From: Candidatus Zixiibacteriota bacterium
GTDB taxonomy: Bacteria; Zixibacteria; MSB-5A5; GN15; FEB-12
NCBI GenBank assembly: GCA_024280215.1
Contig: JAJRQO010000036.1
Location: 1 to 64,000, forward strand
DNA: 64,000 nt
Direction: 5' to 3'
Shown: piece by piece, positions 54,734-62,859 of the stretch
How the letters are laid out: each line of letters begins with the position of its first letter
Position numbering within the stretch: the stretch's first letter is position 1
Position numbers and translations under genes: made by a program
The notes under the pieces: model-generated
The model's database searches: none
Told to the model about the DNA's origin: nothing
What the model saw: only the letters and a program-made list of their open reading frames with translations

Positions 54734-55909
54734 ATGATCAAAAACTTTCGTAAGTACAATAAGCTATCCACCGTAGCTTTCGTACTGTCAACAATTATAA
54801 TCAGTATTATCGGATTGGGATGCGGATCAAACTCTGTTACTCCTCCATCTGTCATTACTGAAACATCCAATCAAATTGTGTACAGTCGATTTCGTGACAA
54901 TAACGGTAATGTAGCTGAAGTATTTTCTGAAGGGACAGGCTTTGATGGTCGTGATGTTGATTCGCCTGATCTTGTTTTTGATAAAACAAGAATCAACAAT
55001 GATGATTTCATGTTGTTTTATGAAGCTGCAGATGCTGGAGGTAGCAATACTATCGGTTTAGTTACATCAACTGAAGAAGATTTTACCATCATAGGTGTAC
55101 AACGTCAGCAAGTTATCGGATTAGGTGCTGGTGGTTCTGGTTTTGAAACTGGTGCAACCGACCCGACCGTCATTGCTGATAGTCGGATTGCTGAAGTAAC
55201 CCGTAAATATAAAATCTGGTTTGAAGGTCGCAATGGTTCAACAAGTACAATCATCTACGCAACATCAGCAGATGGTATCTCATGGACTGGCTTTACAAAA
55301 TGTACAGGACTGACCCCATCGTTTGGTTCTGTTCGAGTTGCCGACCCGACTGTTCTGCTCGACGGCACTACTTACAAGATGTGGTTTGAAGCGATTAACT
55401 CAACATCGGGTGGGACAGATGGTGCTGGTTCTATCGGCTACGCTGAATCCACCGATGGTATTGCGTGGACTGTTAAAGATGCCTCGGGTAATTCTGGCTC
55501 GGCTGCATCGGCTGTTTTTACACAAGGTATTTCAGGACAGTTTGATGGATATTCGGTCAATGCTCCTGATGTACTCATCGACACAACTGTTGCCGTCAAC
55601 TCTCCGCATAGATACAAAATGTGGTATGAAGCAGGCGATAACGCTACCAATATTCAAAACACTCTCGGTTATGCAACATCATCAAATGGTCTTACTTGGA
55701 ATCGGTCAACGCTTCCGATTTTGTTACCAAGTTCGGATAACAAAGTCCCGCTTCCATTTGATTCAGGAGATTTGGAACATCCAACTGCTGCAATTATTCC
55801 ATCAATAGCTGTTAATGTTGAAGGTCACTATTTGCTATGGTACACAGGTGATGGCGAAGGTGGTGCTTCGCCAAACAGAATCGGACTTGTAAAAGGATAT
55901 ACATTGTAA
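54734..55909 (+). CDS. Lipoprotein with GH43/GH130-like five-bladed propeller
   Basis: The 391-residue protein has an N-terminal basic stretch, a hydrophobic segment and a lipobox I-G-L-G-C (Cys at about residue 30), so it is lipid-anchored. The rest shows repeated blades of the type D-P-T-V-L-L-D-G-T-T-Y-K-M-W-F-E, W-T-x-x-D/T and S-I-G-Y-A-E-S, as in predicted glycosidases and phosphorylases of the GH43/GH130 propeller kind. The active-site acids could not be assigned. A binding or hydrolytic role on plant-like or own glycans is possible. It is followed by its own terminator. Confidence 0.75.
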   Translation: MIKNFRKYNKLSTVAFVLSTIIISIIGLGCGSNSVTPPSVITETSNQIVYSRFRDNNGNVAEVFSEGTGFDGRDVDSPDLVFDKTRINNDDFMLFYEAADAGGSNTIGLVTSTEEDFTIIGVQRQQVIGLGAGGSGFETGATDPTVIADSRIAEVTRKYKIWFEGRNGSTSTIIYATSADGISWTGFTKCTGLTPSFGSVRVADPTVLLDGTTYKMWFEAINSTSGGTDGAGSIGYAESTDGIAWTVKDASGNSGSAASAVFTQGISGQFDGYSVNAPDVLIDTTVAVNSPHRYKMWYEAGDNATNIQNTLGYATSSNGLTWNRSTLPILLPSSDNKVPLPFDSGDLEHPTAAIIPSIAVNVEGHYLLWYTGDGEGGASPNRIGLVKGYTL

Positions 55910-55932
55910 GAACATTTTAGATATACTATTTC

Positions 55933-55969
55933 AAAAGGTCAGTATCCTTGGAGGGGCTGACCTTTTTTT
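55933..55969 (+). terminator. Terminator after the propeller lipoprotein
   Basis: A perfect 10-bp stem AAAAGGTCAG / CTGACCTTTT around a 13-base loop continues into a T run, directly after the stop codon at 55909. Confidence 0.85.
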
Positions 55970-56088
55970 ATATGATAAGTTTCTAACTTGAATGGGAGTC
56001 AGCAGACACTTACGAATCCATACAATAGTGCTGTCATGCGTCCTCGCCTGACAGCTTTTTATCAACACATCGTAGGGCAGGTCTTTCC

Positions 56089-56115
56089 GAGACCTGCCTT
56101 TGTACATCAATTTAT
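56089..56115. repeat. Palindromic element related to the array at 421-1326
   Basis: The hairpin GGCAGGTCT / AGACCTGCC is the same element, in opposite orientation, as the hairpin at 1040-1058. It is flanked by GTAGG on one side and TTGTAC on the other. Apart from this, the terminator and the promoter, the gap 55910-56215 holds nothing recognisable. Confidence 0.7.
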
Positions 56116-56130
56116 TTTCACAAAAACCGC

Positions 56131-56159
56131 TTGACTTAAATATCTTATTTATCTATCTT
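56131..56159 (+). promoter_or_regulatory. Probable promoter of the SHOCT protein gene
   Basis: TTGACT, a 17-base spacer and TATCTT lie about 56 bases before the ATG at 56216. Confidence 0.5.
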
Positions 56160-56215
56160 GTTATTGTACAATATTAATGTTTTTTTTTAAAGAACACAAA
56201 TAAGGAAAGTAAATA

Positions 56216-56689
56216 ATGAAAAGATCAAACAAGTCCGCAAACGATATAAGGCATACTTTGAATGAAAAATTTTTTAAACCCGCCAAAATAAAAGGACTCA
56301 ATGAAATAAAAATATCTGCAGGTGAGATAGACAATGTAAATATACCAAATATTTGCCAAGCGATGACTGGTCAAAAAATTCAAGATGAATATTCAGTTAA
56401 AATAATCAGCGTCAGAGATAATAAAAATAGATTTGGACTTGAAGCAAAACCAAGCACTAAGTTTGAAGTGACTTACTCTCTTGACCCAAACTATGAGCCT
56501 ATCAATAACAACTCTCAAAATAATCATAAAATTAGAACTCAAAAGATTGATACGAACCATAGTATCTCATATACACTAGAAGATAAATTAAAAGCTATAA
56601 AAATTTTAAAAGAATACATGGATGAAGATATTATTACTAAAGACGAGTTTGAATCTAAAAAGAAAGAAATTCTTAACAACTTATTATAA
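56216..56689 (+). CDS. Small protein with C-terminal SHOCT domain
   Basis: The 157-residue, mostly hydrophilic protein has no signal peptide or membrane segment. Residues about 1-95 form an unrecognised domain with a basic N terminus. A polar linker follows (N-N-N-S-Q-N-N-H), and the last 33 residues are a SHOCT motif (K-I-L-K-E-Y-M-D-E-D-I-I-T-K-D-E-F-E-x-K-K-x-E-I-L). SHOCT helices are found at the ends of many unrelated bacterial proteins and probably mediate oligomerisation. It is followed 23 bases later by a tiny zinc-ribbon gene, with which it may form a transcript. Confidence 0.7.
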   Translation: MKRSNKSANDIRHTLNEKFFKPAKIKGLNEIKISAGEIDNVNIPNICQAMTGQKIQDEYSVKIISVRDNKNRFGLEAKPSTKFEVTYSLDPNYEPINNNSQNNHKIRTQKIDTNHSISYTLEDKLKAIKILKEYMDEDIITKDEFESKKKEILNNLL

Positions 56690-56712
56690 ATCATTTAAAC
56701 AAGGATTTTACG

Positions 56713-56883
56713 ATGGCTATATTGATTAAAAATGGTGTTAAAGGTAAGGTTTGCTCTTCATGTAAAACTTGGAAACCTCTCACAGATTATTATAAAGATG
56801 CTTCTCATGGTCCAACACAAGGCGGAAGGCATTGTCGATGTAAAGCATGTTATAAAGCAGGCAGGAAAAAACTTGGCTATTAA
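56713..56883 (+). CDS. 56-residue zinc-ribbon protein
   Basis: A short open frame starts at ATG 56713, 8 bases after an AAGGA ribosome site. It encodes a basic 56-residue protein with C-S-S-C (Cys14 and Cys17) and C-R-C-K-A-C (Cys41, Cys43 and Cys46), with K-T-W-K-P-L-x-D-Y-Y between them. The pattern resembles small treble-clef or zinc-ribbon domains that are common in phage and HNH-associated proteins, and it may bind nucleic acid. It is cotranscribed with the SHOCT gene. The regular Cys pattern makes it a credible gene despite its size. Confidence 0.7.
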   Translation: MAILIKNGVKGKVCSSCKTWKPLTDYYKDASHGPTQGGRHCRCKACYKAGRKKLGY

Positions 56884-56908
56884 GACTCTCATTCATCACT
56901 AGTTCTGG

Positions 56909-56929
56909 ATCCCGTGTCAAGCACGGGAT
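56909..56929. repeat. Hairpin between converging genes
   Basis: A perfect 8-bp inverted repeat ATCCCGTG / CACGGGAT lies between the ends of the zinc-ribbon gene and the convergent gene at 56945. It has no T run, so it may be another intergenic palindrome and not a terminator. Confidence 0.65.
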
Positions 56930-56944
56930 GGGGTTGTGGAAGAT

Positions 56945-57382
56945 TTATTTTTTAGTTGCCAATGAATCAGCAATCGAATCGGCGACCTGCTCCAAGCTAT
57001 CCAATCTCAGACTTTCCGCCCCCAAACTATCCTCAACTTTCAAAAGTGAGTCGACATAACTCTTGATAAGCACCGCCATCTCTCCCAAATCCTCCGCTTT
57101 GTCAGTATACGATGCAACAAACATTTTTAACGAATCATTGCTCAGATTATGCTCTTCAAGTAGTGAATCCCGAAAACAGATATAATCATTCGGTTCATCA
57201 CGGTGCTTCATCGACCCAACCCACGCAATCGCAGTGATGAGGGCGTACCGTCTTTCATCTGATTCTGTCTTCTCTGTCTGCTTTTCTTGGTAATAATTGT
57301 TACCAAAATAGGCTATCGCTATAATCACAAATGGTGCTAATCTTTTGAGCCAAATCAAAATAATTCCAACTTTCTGTTGCAT
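56945..57382 (-). CDS. Uncharacterised single-pass membrane protein
   Basis: The 145-residue protein has one membrane segment near the N terminus (about residues 13-27, A-P-F-V-I-I-A-I-A-Y-F-G). A charged region with M-K-H-R-D-E-P-N-D-Y follows, then a C-terminal helical tail rich in D-S-L repeats that is likely a coiled coil. The positive-inside rule suggests the C-terminal part is periplasmic. I do not recognise a family. It is divergent from ispG, with a 124-bp gap that holds the likely ispG promoter. Confidence 0.6.
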   Translation of the reverse strand: MQQKVGIILIWLKRLAPFVIIAIAYFGNNYYQEKQTEKTESDERRYALITAIAWVGSMKHRDEPNDYICFRDSLLEEHNLSNDSLKMFVASYTDKAEDLGEMAVLIKSYVDSLLKVEDSLGAESLRLDSLEQVADSIADSLATKK

Positions 57383-57416
57383 TCATGCGTAAAATCAAAT
57401 AAACTATATCACTTTT

Positions 57417-57444
57417 TGATAAATGGTCAAAGTATTAAATAATA
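57417..57444 (+). promoter_or_regulatory. Possible promoter of ispG
   Basis: TTGATA, a 16-base spacer and AATAAT lie about 60 bases before the ispG ATG. Both hexamers are imperfect. Confidence 0.4.
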
Positions 57445-57506
57445 CGAAGTATAAAATTATAAAGAAGTAATAATTTAAAAAAAGCTCAATAAAATTAGGT
57501 CAATAT

Positions 57507-58601
57507 ATGAAATTAGAATATCCAGTTAAACGTCGTAAAAGTAGAGTCGTCAAAATCGGAGAGGTACTCATTGGCGGAGGATTTCCTATCGCCGTACAAT
57601 CAATGACCACCGCCGACACTCGTGACGCCGACTTAGCCGCATCGCAAATCAACGCTCTTTACGATTCAGGATGCGACATTGTACGAATTTCTGTCTTAAA
57701 CCATGATGCCGGTGATTCTCTCAAAAAAATCCGTCAGCTTGTTGACCCATCACGTCCGATTGTCGCTGATATTCATTTTCAATATAAACTTGCTCTCAAA
57801 GCAATTGAAGCTGGTTTTGACAAAATCCGAATCAACCCGGGTAATATCGGAGCAGAGTGGAAAGTTCGTGAACTAACCACCGCTGCCAAAGATAAAGGAA
57901 TCCCGATTCGTATTGGCGTTAATTCTGGTTCGCTCCCTGAAGACATAATCAAAAAATACGGTCATGATTCACCCGAAGCATTTGCTGAAACTGCGATGCG
58001 TGAAATTGCAATATTGGAATCGTTAAATTTTGAAGATATCGTCATCTCAGTAAAATCAACCAACACTCAGACCGCATTTTGGGCATACCAATTTGTTGCT
58101 GAGCGTTGTGACTATCCTCTTCACTTAGGAATCACCGAAGCAGGAACTCTTGAAACTGGTACAATCAAATCATCTGTCGGAATCGGTGCCATGCTTATGA
58201 CAGGTATCGGCGATACTATCAGAGTTTCACTTACTGCCGACCCAATCAATGAAGCACCTGTTGCTCATAAAATTTTGATGTCTTGTAATCTCAAAGAAGA
58301 TGGTGTCGAAGTTATCGCCTGCCCAACATGCGGACGTTGCCAGATAGATATGATACCACTCGCAGAATCTATCGAGAAAAAAACTGCTCACTTAAAAGCA
58401 TCATTAAAAGTTGCTGTCATGGGATGTGCGGTTAATGGACCAGGTGAAGCAAAGGCTGCCGATATTGGTATCGCAGGAGGTGATGGTATGGGGATGCTGA
58501 TTAAAAAAGGTGAAGTTGTTGCACGATTTAAAGAAGAAGAACTCGAAGAAAAACTACTTGCCGAAATCGAAGCAATGACTGGCGAAAAAATCGACAAGTA
58601 A
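57507..58601 (+). CDS. ispG: 4-hydroxy-3-methylbut-2-enyl diphosphate synthase (flavodoxin)
   Basis: The 364-residue enzyme of the MEP isoprenoid pathway converts MEcPP to HMBPP. The N-terminal TIM barrel begins with R-R-K-S-R-V-V-K-I-G and V-Q-S-M-T-T. The [4Fe-4S] cluster is held by C272 and C275 in C-P-T-C-G-R-C, C307 in G-C-A-V-N-G-P-G-E, and E314; all four are present. Length is that of the bacterial short form without the plant/Bacteroidetes insert. This indicates isoprenoids, including the undecaprenyl carrier of the glycan genes, are made by the MEP route. Confidence 0.97.
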   Translation: MKLEYPVKRRKSRVVKIGEVLIGGGFPIAVQSMTTADTRDADLAASQINALYDSGCDIVRISVLNHDAGDSLKKIRQLVDPSRPIVADIHFQYKLALKAIEAGFDKIRINPGNIGAEWKVRELTTAAKDKGIPIRIGVNSGSLPEDIIKKYGHDSPEAFAETAMREIAILESLNFEDIVISVKSTNTQTAFWAYQFVAERCDYPLHLGITEAGTLETGTIKSSVGIGAMLMTGIGDTIRVSLTADPINEAPVAHKILMSCNLKEDGVEVIACPTCGRCQIDMIPLAESIEKKTAHLKASLKVAVMGCAVNGPGEAKAADIGIAGGDGMGMLIKKGEVVARFKEEELEEKLLAEIEAMTGEKIDK

Positions 58602-58618
58602 ATATTTCTTCCAATTAC

Positions 58619-58647
58619 TTTACATCGACATCATTAGTCATTATAAT
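58619..58647 (+). promoter_or_regulatory. Sigma70-type promoter of the omptin gene
   Basis: TTTACA (58619-58624), a 17-base spacer and a perfect TATAAT (58642-58647) lie 33 bases before the ATG at 58681. Confidence 0.7.
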
Positions 58648-58680
58648 TTCAGAGATAAAAACCACATGCTTGAGGGATTT

Positions 58681-59676
58681 ATGTCTGTTAAAAAAATTGC
58701 ACTCGTTTTATTATGCATGCTATGCATCGCAGCACCATCTTATGCTAAAATTGCATACACTATCGCCCCTGAGTTAGGTGTTATGGGTGGCACTACAGAA
58801 TATGAACTTGATATTCAACTCAACGTTGCTGACTCAGCAACTGGTACACCTGTCAAGTGGCGTTTGACATCATTGCTTGAGTATCCACTTGATATTACTT
58901 TTGCTGGTATCTCAGGTGAGATTCGTCCCTATGACAACCCAACAGCATGGTCGCTTCAGTTAAAATACCTGACCAACATCAATGACCCTGGTGGAAAAAT
59001 GATTGATACTGACTGGGAAGAGTATTCGATTGACTTTCCATACACCAAGTGGAGCGAAACAAATTCAGATACAAAAATAGATATGACTGTTCTCGATGCT
59101 GAATTTCGGTTTCTTGTGGCACAAAAGAAGAACTATGATATTTCTGTTTTTGCTGGCGGGAAATACCAAAAAGTTTATTACGACATAGTTGGGCTTGATG
59201 GCTGGCAACGACCAAAGGATGATGTCACCAACACATATGGTGACCCATTCAATTTTTCTGTCTATCAAAATGAAATTGTTGGAACTTATGAAATAAAAGT
59301 AAAACAATTCAAAGTCGGTTTTCTTTCTGATTTTTATCTAAGTGATAATTTCACTTCACAAATCAAACTCGGTTTTACGCCTCTTTCATTTGACAATATT
59401 GACGACCATGTTCTCAGGTTTAAGCTCAGCACCGCAAGTGGCAACGGCACTGGTTATCTTGCTGGTTTTAATATGCGGTACAAATTTGCTAAATCATTTA
59501 TACAAATTTCAACTTCTTATAATAAATATAGTGCCAATGGTGCTCAAATGCAATCATGGTATGGTAATGACCCCAGTTCCCCCGATGATGATACCGGCAA
59601 AAGTATTGAGGGTATTCCACACACTATAAGAAGCACACAGTATTCATTGAGTATACAAGTAGGTTTTGAATTTTAA
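58681..59676 (+). CDS. Omptin-family outer-membrane protease
   Basis: The 331-residue protein has a signal peptide (about residues 1-22, ending S-Y-A) and a ten-stranded barrel finishing in aromatic F-E-F. Omptin catalytic features can be aligned. M-I-D-T-D-W with D109 and D111 corresponds to Asp83 and Asp85 of OmpT, followed by W-S-E-T-N-S-D-T as in OmpT. D-D-H with D241 and H243 corresponds to the Asp210-His212 dyad. These enzymes cleave peptides at the cell surface and usually need LPS. The ATG at 58681 fits the signal peptide better than the upstream one at 58666. Omptins are best known from Proteobacteria. Confidence 0.85.
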   Translation: MSVKKIALVLLCMLCIAAPSYAKIAYTIAPELGVMGGTTEYELDIQLNVADSATGTPVKWRLTSLLEYPLDITFAGISGEIRPYDNPTAWSLQLKYLTNINDPGGKMIDTDWEEYSIDFPYTKWSETNSDTKIDMTVLDAEFRFLVAQKKNYDISVFAGGKYQKVYYDIVGLDGWQRPKDDVTNTYGDPFNFSVYQNEIVGTYEIKVKQFKVGFLSDFYLSDNFTSQIKLGFTPLSFDNIDDHVLRFKLSTASGNGTGYLAGFNMRYKFAKSFIQISTSYNKYSANGAQMQSWYGNDPSSPDDDTGKSIEGIPHTIRSTQYSLSIQVGFEF

Positions 59677-59984
59677 TGGCTACCGAGTTTACCGAATCAG
59701 TCATTGCTCTACTCAAAAAAATCCCCAAAGGCAAAGTTGCCACCTACGGACAGATTGCAACTCTGGCAGGTTCACCTCGTGCAGCCCGTCAGGTTGTGCG
59801 GATATTACACTCATCATCAAAAAAGCATAATCTCCCTTGGCATCGAGTAATCAACTCACAAGGGAAAATTTCGCTCCTTCCAAATCAAGGCTTTGAAATC
59901 CAAAAAGCCCTTTTAATCAAAGAAAAAGTAAAATTTTCTCTTTCTGACACAATAAATCTAAAAAAATACCTCTGGGAGGCGTAG
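59676..59984 (+). CDS. Alkyltransferase-like (ATL/MGMT-family) DNA repair protein
   Basis: The 102-residue protein matches the DNA-binding half of O6-alkylguanine-DNA alkyltransferases (I-P-K-G-K-V-A-T-Y-G-Q-I-A, R-A-A-R-Q-V-V-R). The active-site motif reads P-W-H-R-V where the methyltransferase has P-C-H-R-V, so the alkyl-accepting Cys is replaced by Trp, as in ATL proteins. ATL proteins bind O6-alkylguanine and recruit nucleotide excision repair. Its ATG shares one base with the stop codon of the omptin gene, so the two are translated together. Confidence 0.9.
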   Translation: MATEFTESVIALLKKIPKGKVATYGQIATLAGSPRAARQVVRILHSSSKKHNLPWHRVINSQGKISLLPNQGFEIQKALLIKEKVKFSLSDTINLKKYLWEA

Positions 59985-60113
59985 CCTCTTTCATTTAAGT
60001 ATTTACCAGACATAGATATATGTCAAATTCACAAATTTCATCCTTTTTGTCGATTCTTCTTGACATTTTTGAGAAATTTGAGACCTTTACACGCCGATAT
60101 AGATATAAGAAAT

Positions 60114-60689
60114 ATGGACAAGATGAATATGAAAATTTTATTATATATAATAGCACTACTAAGCATTACTCTTCTCAGTTGTTCTGACAAAAGTAGCTCG
60201 TCAAGTGAAATGAGCTCGGAAGTCGATTCGATACTTTTACCTGACTCTGAACTGCATATTGCTCAAATCAAGTTTTTCAAAAAGGGGCATATGACCTCTG
60301 AAATCCTTGCTGAGAAAATTAGAAAATTTGACGCACAAGATTCTATGCTCGCCTATGTCCTCGATATAAAAATGTTAGATACGTTGGGTAACGCTACCAC
60401 AACTATCACCGGTGACTCAGGCATTATCAAAGAGGTCAAAGGTGCTGTCAAAATCTATGGGCATGTCATTGTCTTAACCGACGATTCCACAAAACTTGAG
60501 ACAGAGTATCTCTGGTGGAACTCATATACCAACAGAATCAAAAGTGACGCTTTTGTGCGAATCACTAAACATGGTGATGTGATTTCTGGCTGGGGACTTG
60601 ATGCTGATAACAAGCTCAACAGCTTCAAAATTCTTAACCAAGTTTCAGGTGAAGTTACCGATCCTGAAAGATTGGAATCCACTAAATAA
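60114..60689 (+). CDS. lptC: LPS export periplasmic protein LptC
   Basis: The 191-residue protein has a short hydrophobic segment ending in a lipobox-like L-L-S-C, then a serine-rich linker and the beta-jellyroll OstA/LptC fold (I-K-F-F-K-K-G, G-D-S-G-I-I, I-Y-G-H-V-I-V-L-T-D-D, T-E-Y-L-W-W-N). It would bridge the LptBFG ABC transporter to LptA in LPS transport. The frame is open further upstream, but ATG 60114 or 60123 gives a normal signal region. No other lpt gene is in the window. Presence of LptC indicates an LPS-type outer membrane. Confidence 0.88.
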   Translation: MDKMNMKILLYIIALLSITLLSCSDKSSSSSEMSSEVDSILLPDSELHIAQIKFFKKGHMTSEILAEKIRKFDAQDSMLAYVLDIKMLDTLGNATTTITGDSGIIKEVKGAVKIYGHVIVLTDDSTKLETEYLWWNSYTNRIKSDAFVRITKHGDVISGWGLDADNKLNSFKILNQVSGEVTDPERLESTK

Positions 60690-60842
60690 AAATTTAGATT
60701 CAATCGTTTTTCTTTGTTTTTTTGTTGATTATCAATATGATTTTTATATTCTATATTTTTAGAACATTGAAAAAACTACTCCCACACATATCGTATGCTC
60801 TCACTAAAAAGAGCTATATGCAATATCGAGTAAAGGATCTCT

Positions 60843-61355
60843 ATGTGTAAGTGGTACAAAGAGATGAACTGCTATATTGTCGCAACGGCAGAAATAGATA
60901 GTTTGAGCAAAACTGACAAAATAGAGCAAAAAGCTCTGCTTGAACATTCATTTAGAAACTATGCTGCTGTTTTTGATAAAGTAAAAATTGTTATTTCAAA
61001 ATCACAAGCGAAAGAACATTATCTCAATTTTCCGTATATCATACAAGATGAAAACTCAACAGAACCAAACAGATTACAAACTCTTGCAACCGATGCAACA
61101 TCTGAAGCTATTTTTGTTGGACATTCAGCTTTTTACGACTTTCCAATTTCACTCTTGGCAAATCTAATTAAATCTTATAATGGTGAACTCTTTATGGGAT
61201 ATAAATCTGAAAATCAAAAACTAAACCAACCACCATTTGGGATTTATCACACTTCTCTTTTTACTCACAAAGAAAAATTAAACTCATTTGAAACAATGAT
61301 TAAAAAATCATATCGCTTGCTCCCTCTTCCTGAATCAACCCTCCTTCTCTTTTAG
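60843..61355 (+). CDS. MobA-like nucleotidyltransferase remnant
   Basis: The 170-residue protein reads like a shortened GT-A-fold nucleotidyltransferase of the MobA type. C-Y-I-V-A-T-A-E-I lies where the L-A-G-G-x-S-x-R loop is expected. Later segments include V-D-K-V-like F-D-K-V-K-I-V-I, and G-H-S-A-F-Y-D-F-P near residue 100, where family members have a D-M-P sequence. The glycine-rich nucleotide-binding loop and its Arg/Lys are missing, so nucleotidyl transfer is doubtful. AAAGGATCT precedes the ATG. The ComEA-like gene probably once followed directly, before the cassette at 61407-62859. Confidence 0.5.
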   Translation: MCKWYKEMNCYIVATAEIDSLSKTDKIEQKALLEHSFRNYAAVFDKVKIVISKSQAKEHYLNFPYIIQDENSTEPNRLQTLATDATSEAIFVGHSAFYDFPISLLANLIKSYNGELFMGYKSENQKLNQPPFGIYHTSLFTHKEKLNSFETMIKKSYRLLPLPESTLLLF

Positions 61356-61362
61356 GCTATTA

Positions 61363-61406
61363 TGAAAAATCTCTCAAGAGCAACTTGCATCTTTTTATCA
61401 AACAGT
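61363..61406 (+). repeat. 44-bp direct repeat, left copy
   Basis: This is identical to 62860-62903 over 44 bases, with different bases beyond both ends. It begins 8 bases after the stop codon of the MobA-like gene. The two copies bracket the lipoprotein cassette. Confidence 0.95.
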
Positions 61407-61483
61407 AGGGTAGAACCCTTTAGTGGTTCTGAAATTAATAGCTTGATTTTTCAAATCACCCTAAACTTGTCGAAGTGTCAATA

Positions 61484-61516
61484 AAAAAAACGCCTGCGAG
61501 TGCAGACGTTTTTAAC
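61484..61516 (-). terminator. Terminator of the cassette lipoprotein gene
   Basis: On the minus strand the stem AACGTCTGC / GCAGGCGTT, which pairs fully if one G-U is allowed, has a four-base loop and is followed by a run of T. It lies just after the lipoprotein stop codon. Confidence 0.8.
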
Positions 61517-61542
61517 TATTAATTCTAAAATAATAATTCTAT

Positions 61543-62612
61543 CTAGTAATTATAAATCCAAATATCCTCTACTAAAACAGTTGTAGCAGGATAACTTACG
61601 CCGTTGTCATCTGTAAAAAATTCTAACTCAAGTGATATGTTGTTTCCTGCTAATCCAGTAATACTATTTAAAGAACCCCACAGATAGCTTGATGAAGTAT
61701 AATAAACTTTATCAATATAGCCCTCGTAAACATTATTTTGATAAATTCTTACCCTAACTAAACCGCTATCTCCTGCGGCAGGACCGGCACTTCCATGTAC
61801 AAGAAAATTTATGTCCAAAGCATCTGCTGGAACAATATTAGAAGCATTTTTAGTAATCTTATCTGAGACTAACCATTCATCTATAAAAATATACTTAAGA
61901 CCATCATTGGTAACACCACCACTCAATGTCCAATCGACAGCTTGACTACCGTCATCGTGATAAATTGTATTAAACTCTCTTACAACCATATTTAAGACAC
62001 TATTCACTCCGGAAAATGTAAAAGTAGTATCTTTTGTTTCTATTTTTGGTAAACCATTTACAATTTCTGTAGTAGCTCTATAAGAAATTGTCATTGCACC
62101 TTCCGGCTTATCCGCAAACGAATAATTTCCTGTTGTATTTGTTAATACTGAATCTTTGTTTGAATCAGAATCTGTTATTACAACATAGACATTTGAAACA
62201 GGATTTGATGATTGATTCACAACTTGACCGCTAAGGGTATAAATTGCTTTTACAACAGAGACTGTAAACGATGTATCAACTGTATTCTTACTATCACCTA
62301 CCGTTAAAGATATTGTATAGTTTGCAACAGTTGTAGGTGGAACCCAAGTAACTTGTGTTGTATTATTACTTCCTGAAAATGTTCCAGCTGTAACACTCCA
62401 CAAATATGTAAGAGAATCACTATCAGAATCAGTTGCTGAAACTGTAAAAGTTGATGTTCTGTTACTTGGTACTGGGTTGGAAGTTATTGTTATAGAACTA
62501 ATTACGGGAGAATTATTTATTGGGGGGGGGGGGAAGTAGGGCTATCACTCGAACAGCTTATGAGTAAAGCGGTTAAAGCTAATAGTTGTAAAGCAATTAA
62601 AGTTTTTTTCAT
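61543..62612 (-). CDS. Lipoprotein with PKD-like and carboxypeptidase-regulatory-like domains, frame broken at a 12-C tract
   Basis: The ATG at 62612 has a perfect AAAGGAGG ribosome site. The first 31 codons encode a lipoprotein signal (lipobox L-L-I-S-C) followed by P-T-S-P-P-P. At the C tract (62522-62533) the frame meets a stop. The remaining 326 residues continue in another frame and include a PKD/Ig-like domain (T-F-T-V-S-A-T-D-S-D-S-D), a CarboxypepD_reg-like domain (L-S-G-Q-V-V-N) and a C-terminal sandwich. One added C would restore a full lipoprotein of about 356 residues. Either the gene switches by slippage or the assembly has a base error. Confidence 0.75.
62522..62533 (-). repeat. 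12-base homopolymer (C on the coding strand)
   Basis: Twelve consecutive G on the plus strand lie ten codons after the lipobox Cys. The tract is the only long G/C homopolymer noticed in this AT-rich window and sits exactly where the two lipoprotein frames must be joined. Confidence 0.9.
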
Positions 62613-62650
62613 AAAACCTCCTTTTAAATTATTAGTAGTTTTAAGTCATT

Positions 62651-62679
62651 AGTATAAATCAAAGAGATATTTATGTCAA
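62651..62679 (-). promoter_or_regulatory. Promoter of the cassette lipoprotein gene
   Basis: On the minus strand a perfect TTGACA (62679-62674), a 17-base spacer and TATACT (62656-62651) lie about 40 bases before the ATG. The rest of 62613-62859 shows a short hairpin (TTCCGTC / GACGGAA at about 62745) and no gene. Confidence 0.75.
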
Positions 62680-62859
62680 CTATTTTAACTTGTTGATGCA
62701 CTTTTGTTCTGATGAATTTACTCAAATTGATTCTGTACTGGGTTCCGTCTGCGACGGAAAGGAGCTCTAGGAGTTATGAATCTATTGTGTGTCAGACGAG
62801 GACATATACTACCACATACATATTATTCGGGTTTTACTTGATATTAGAACAATAGTTTT

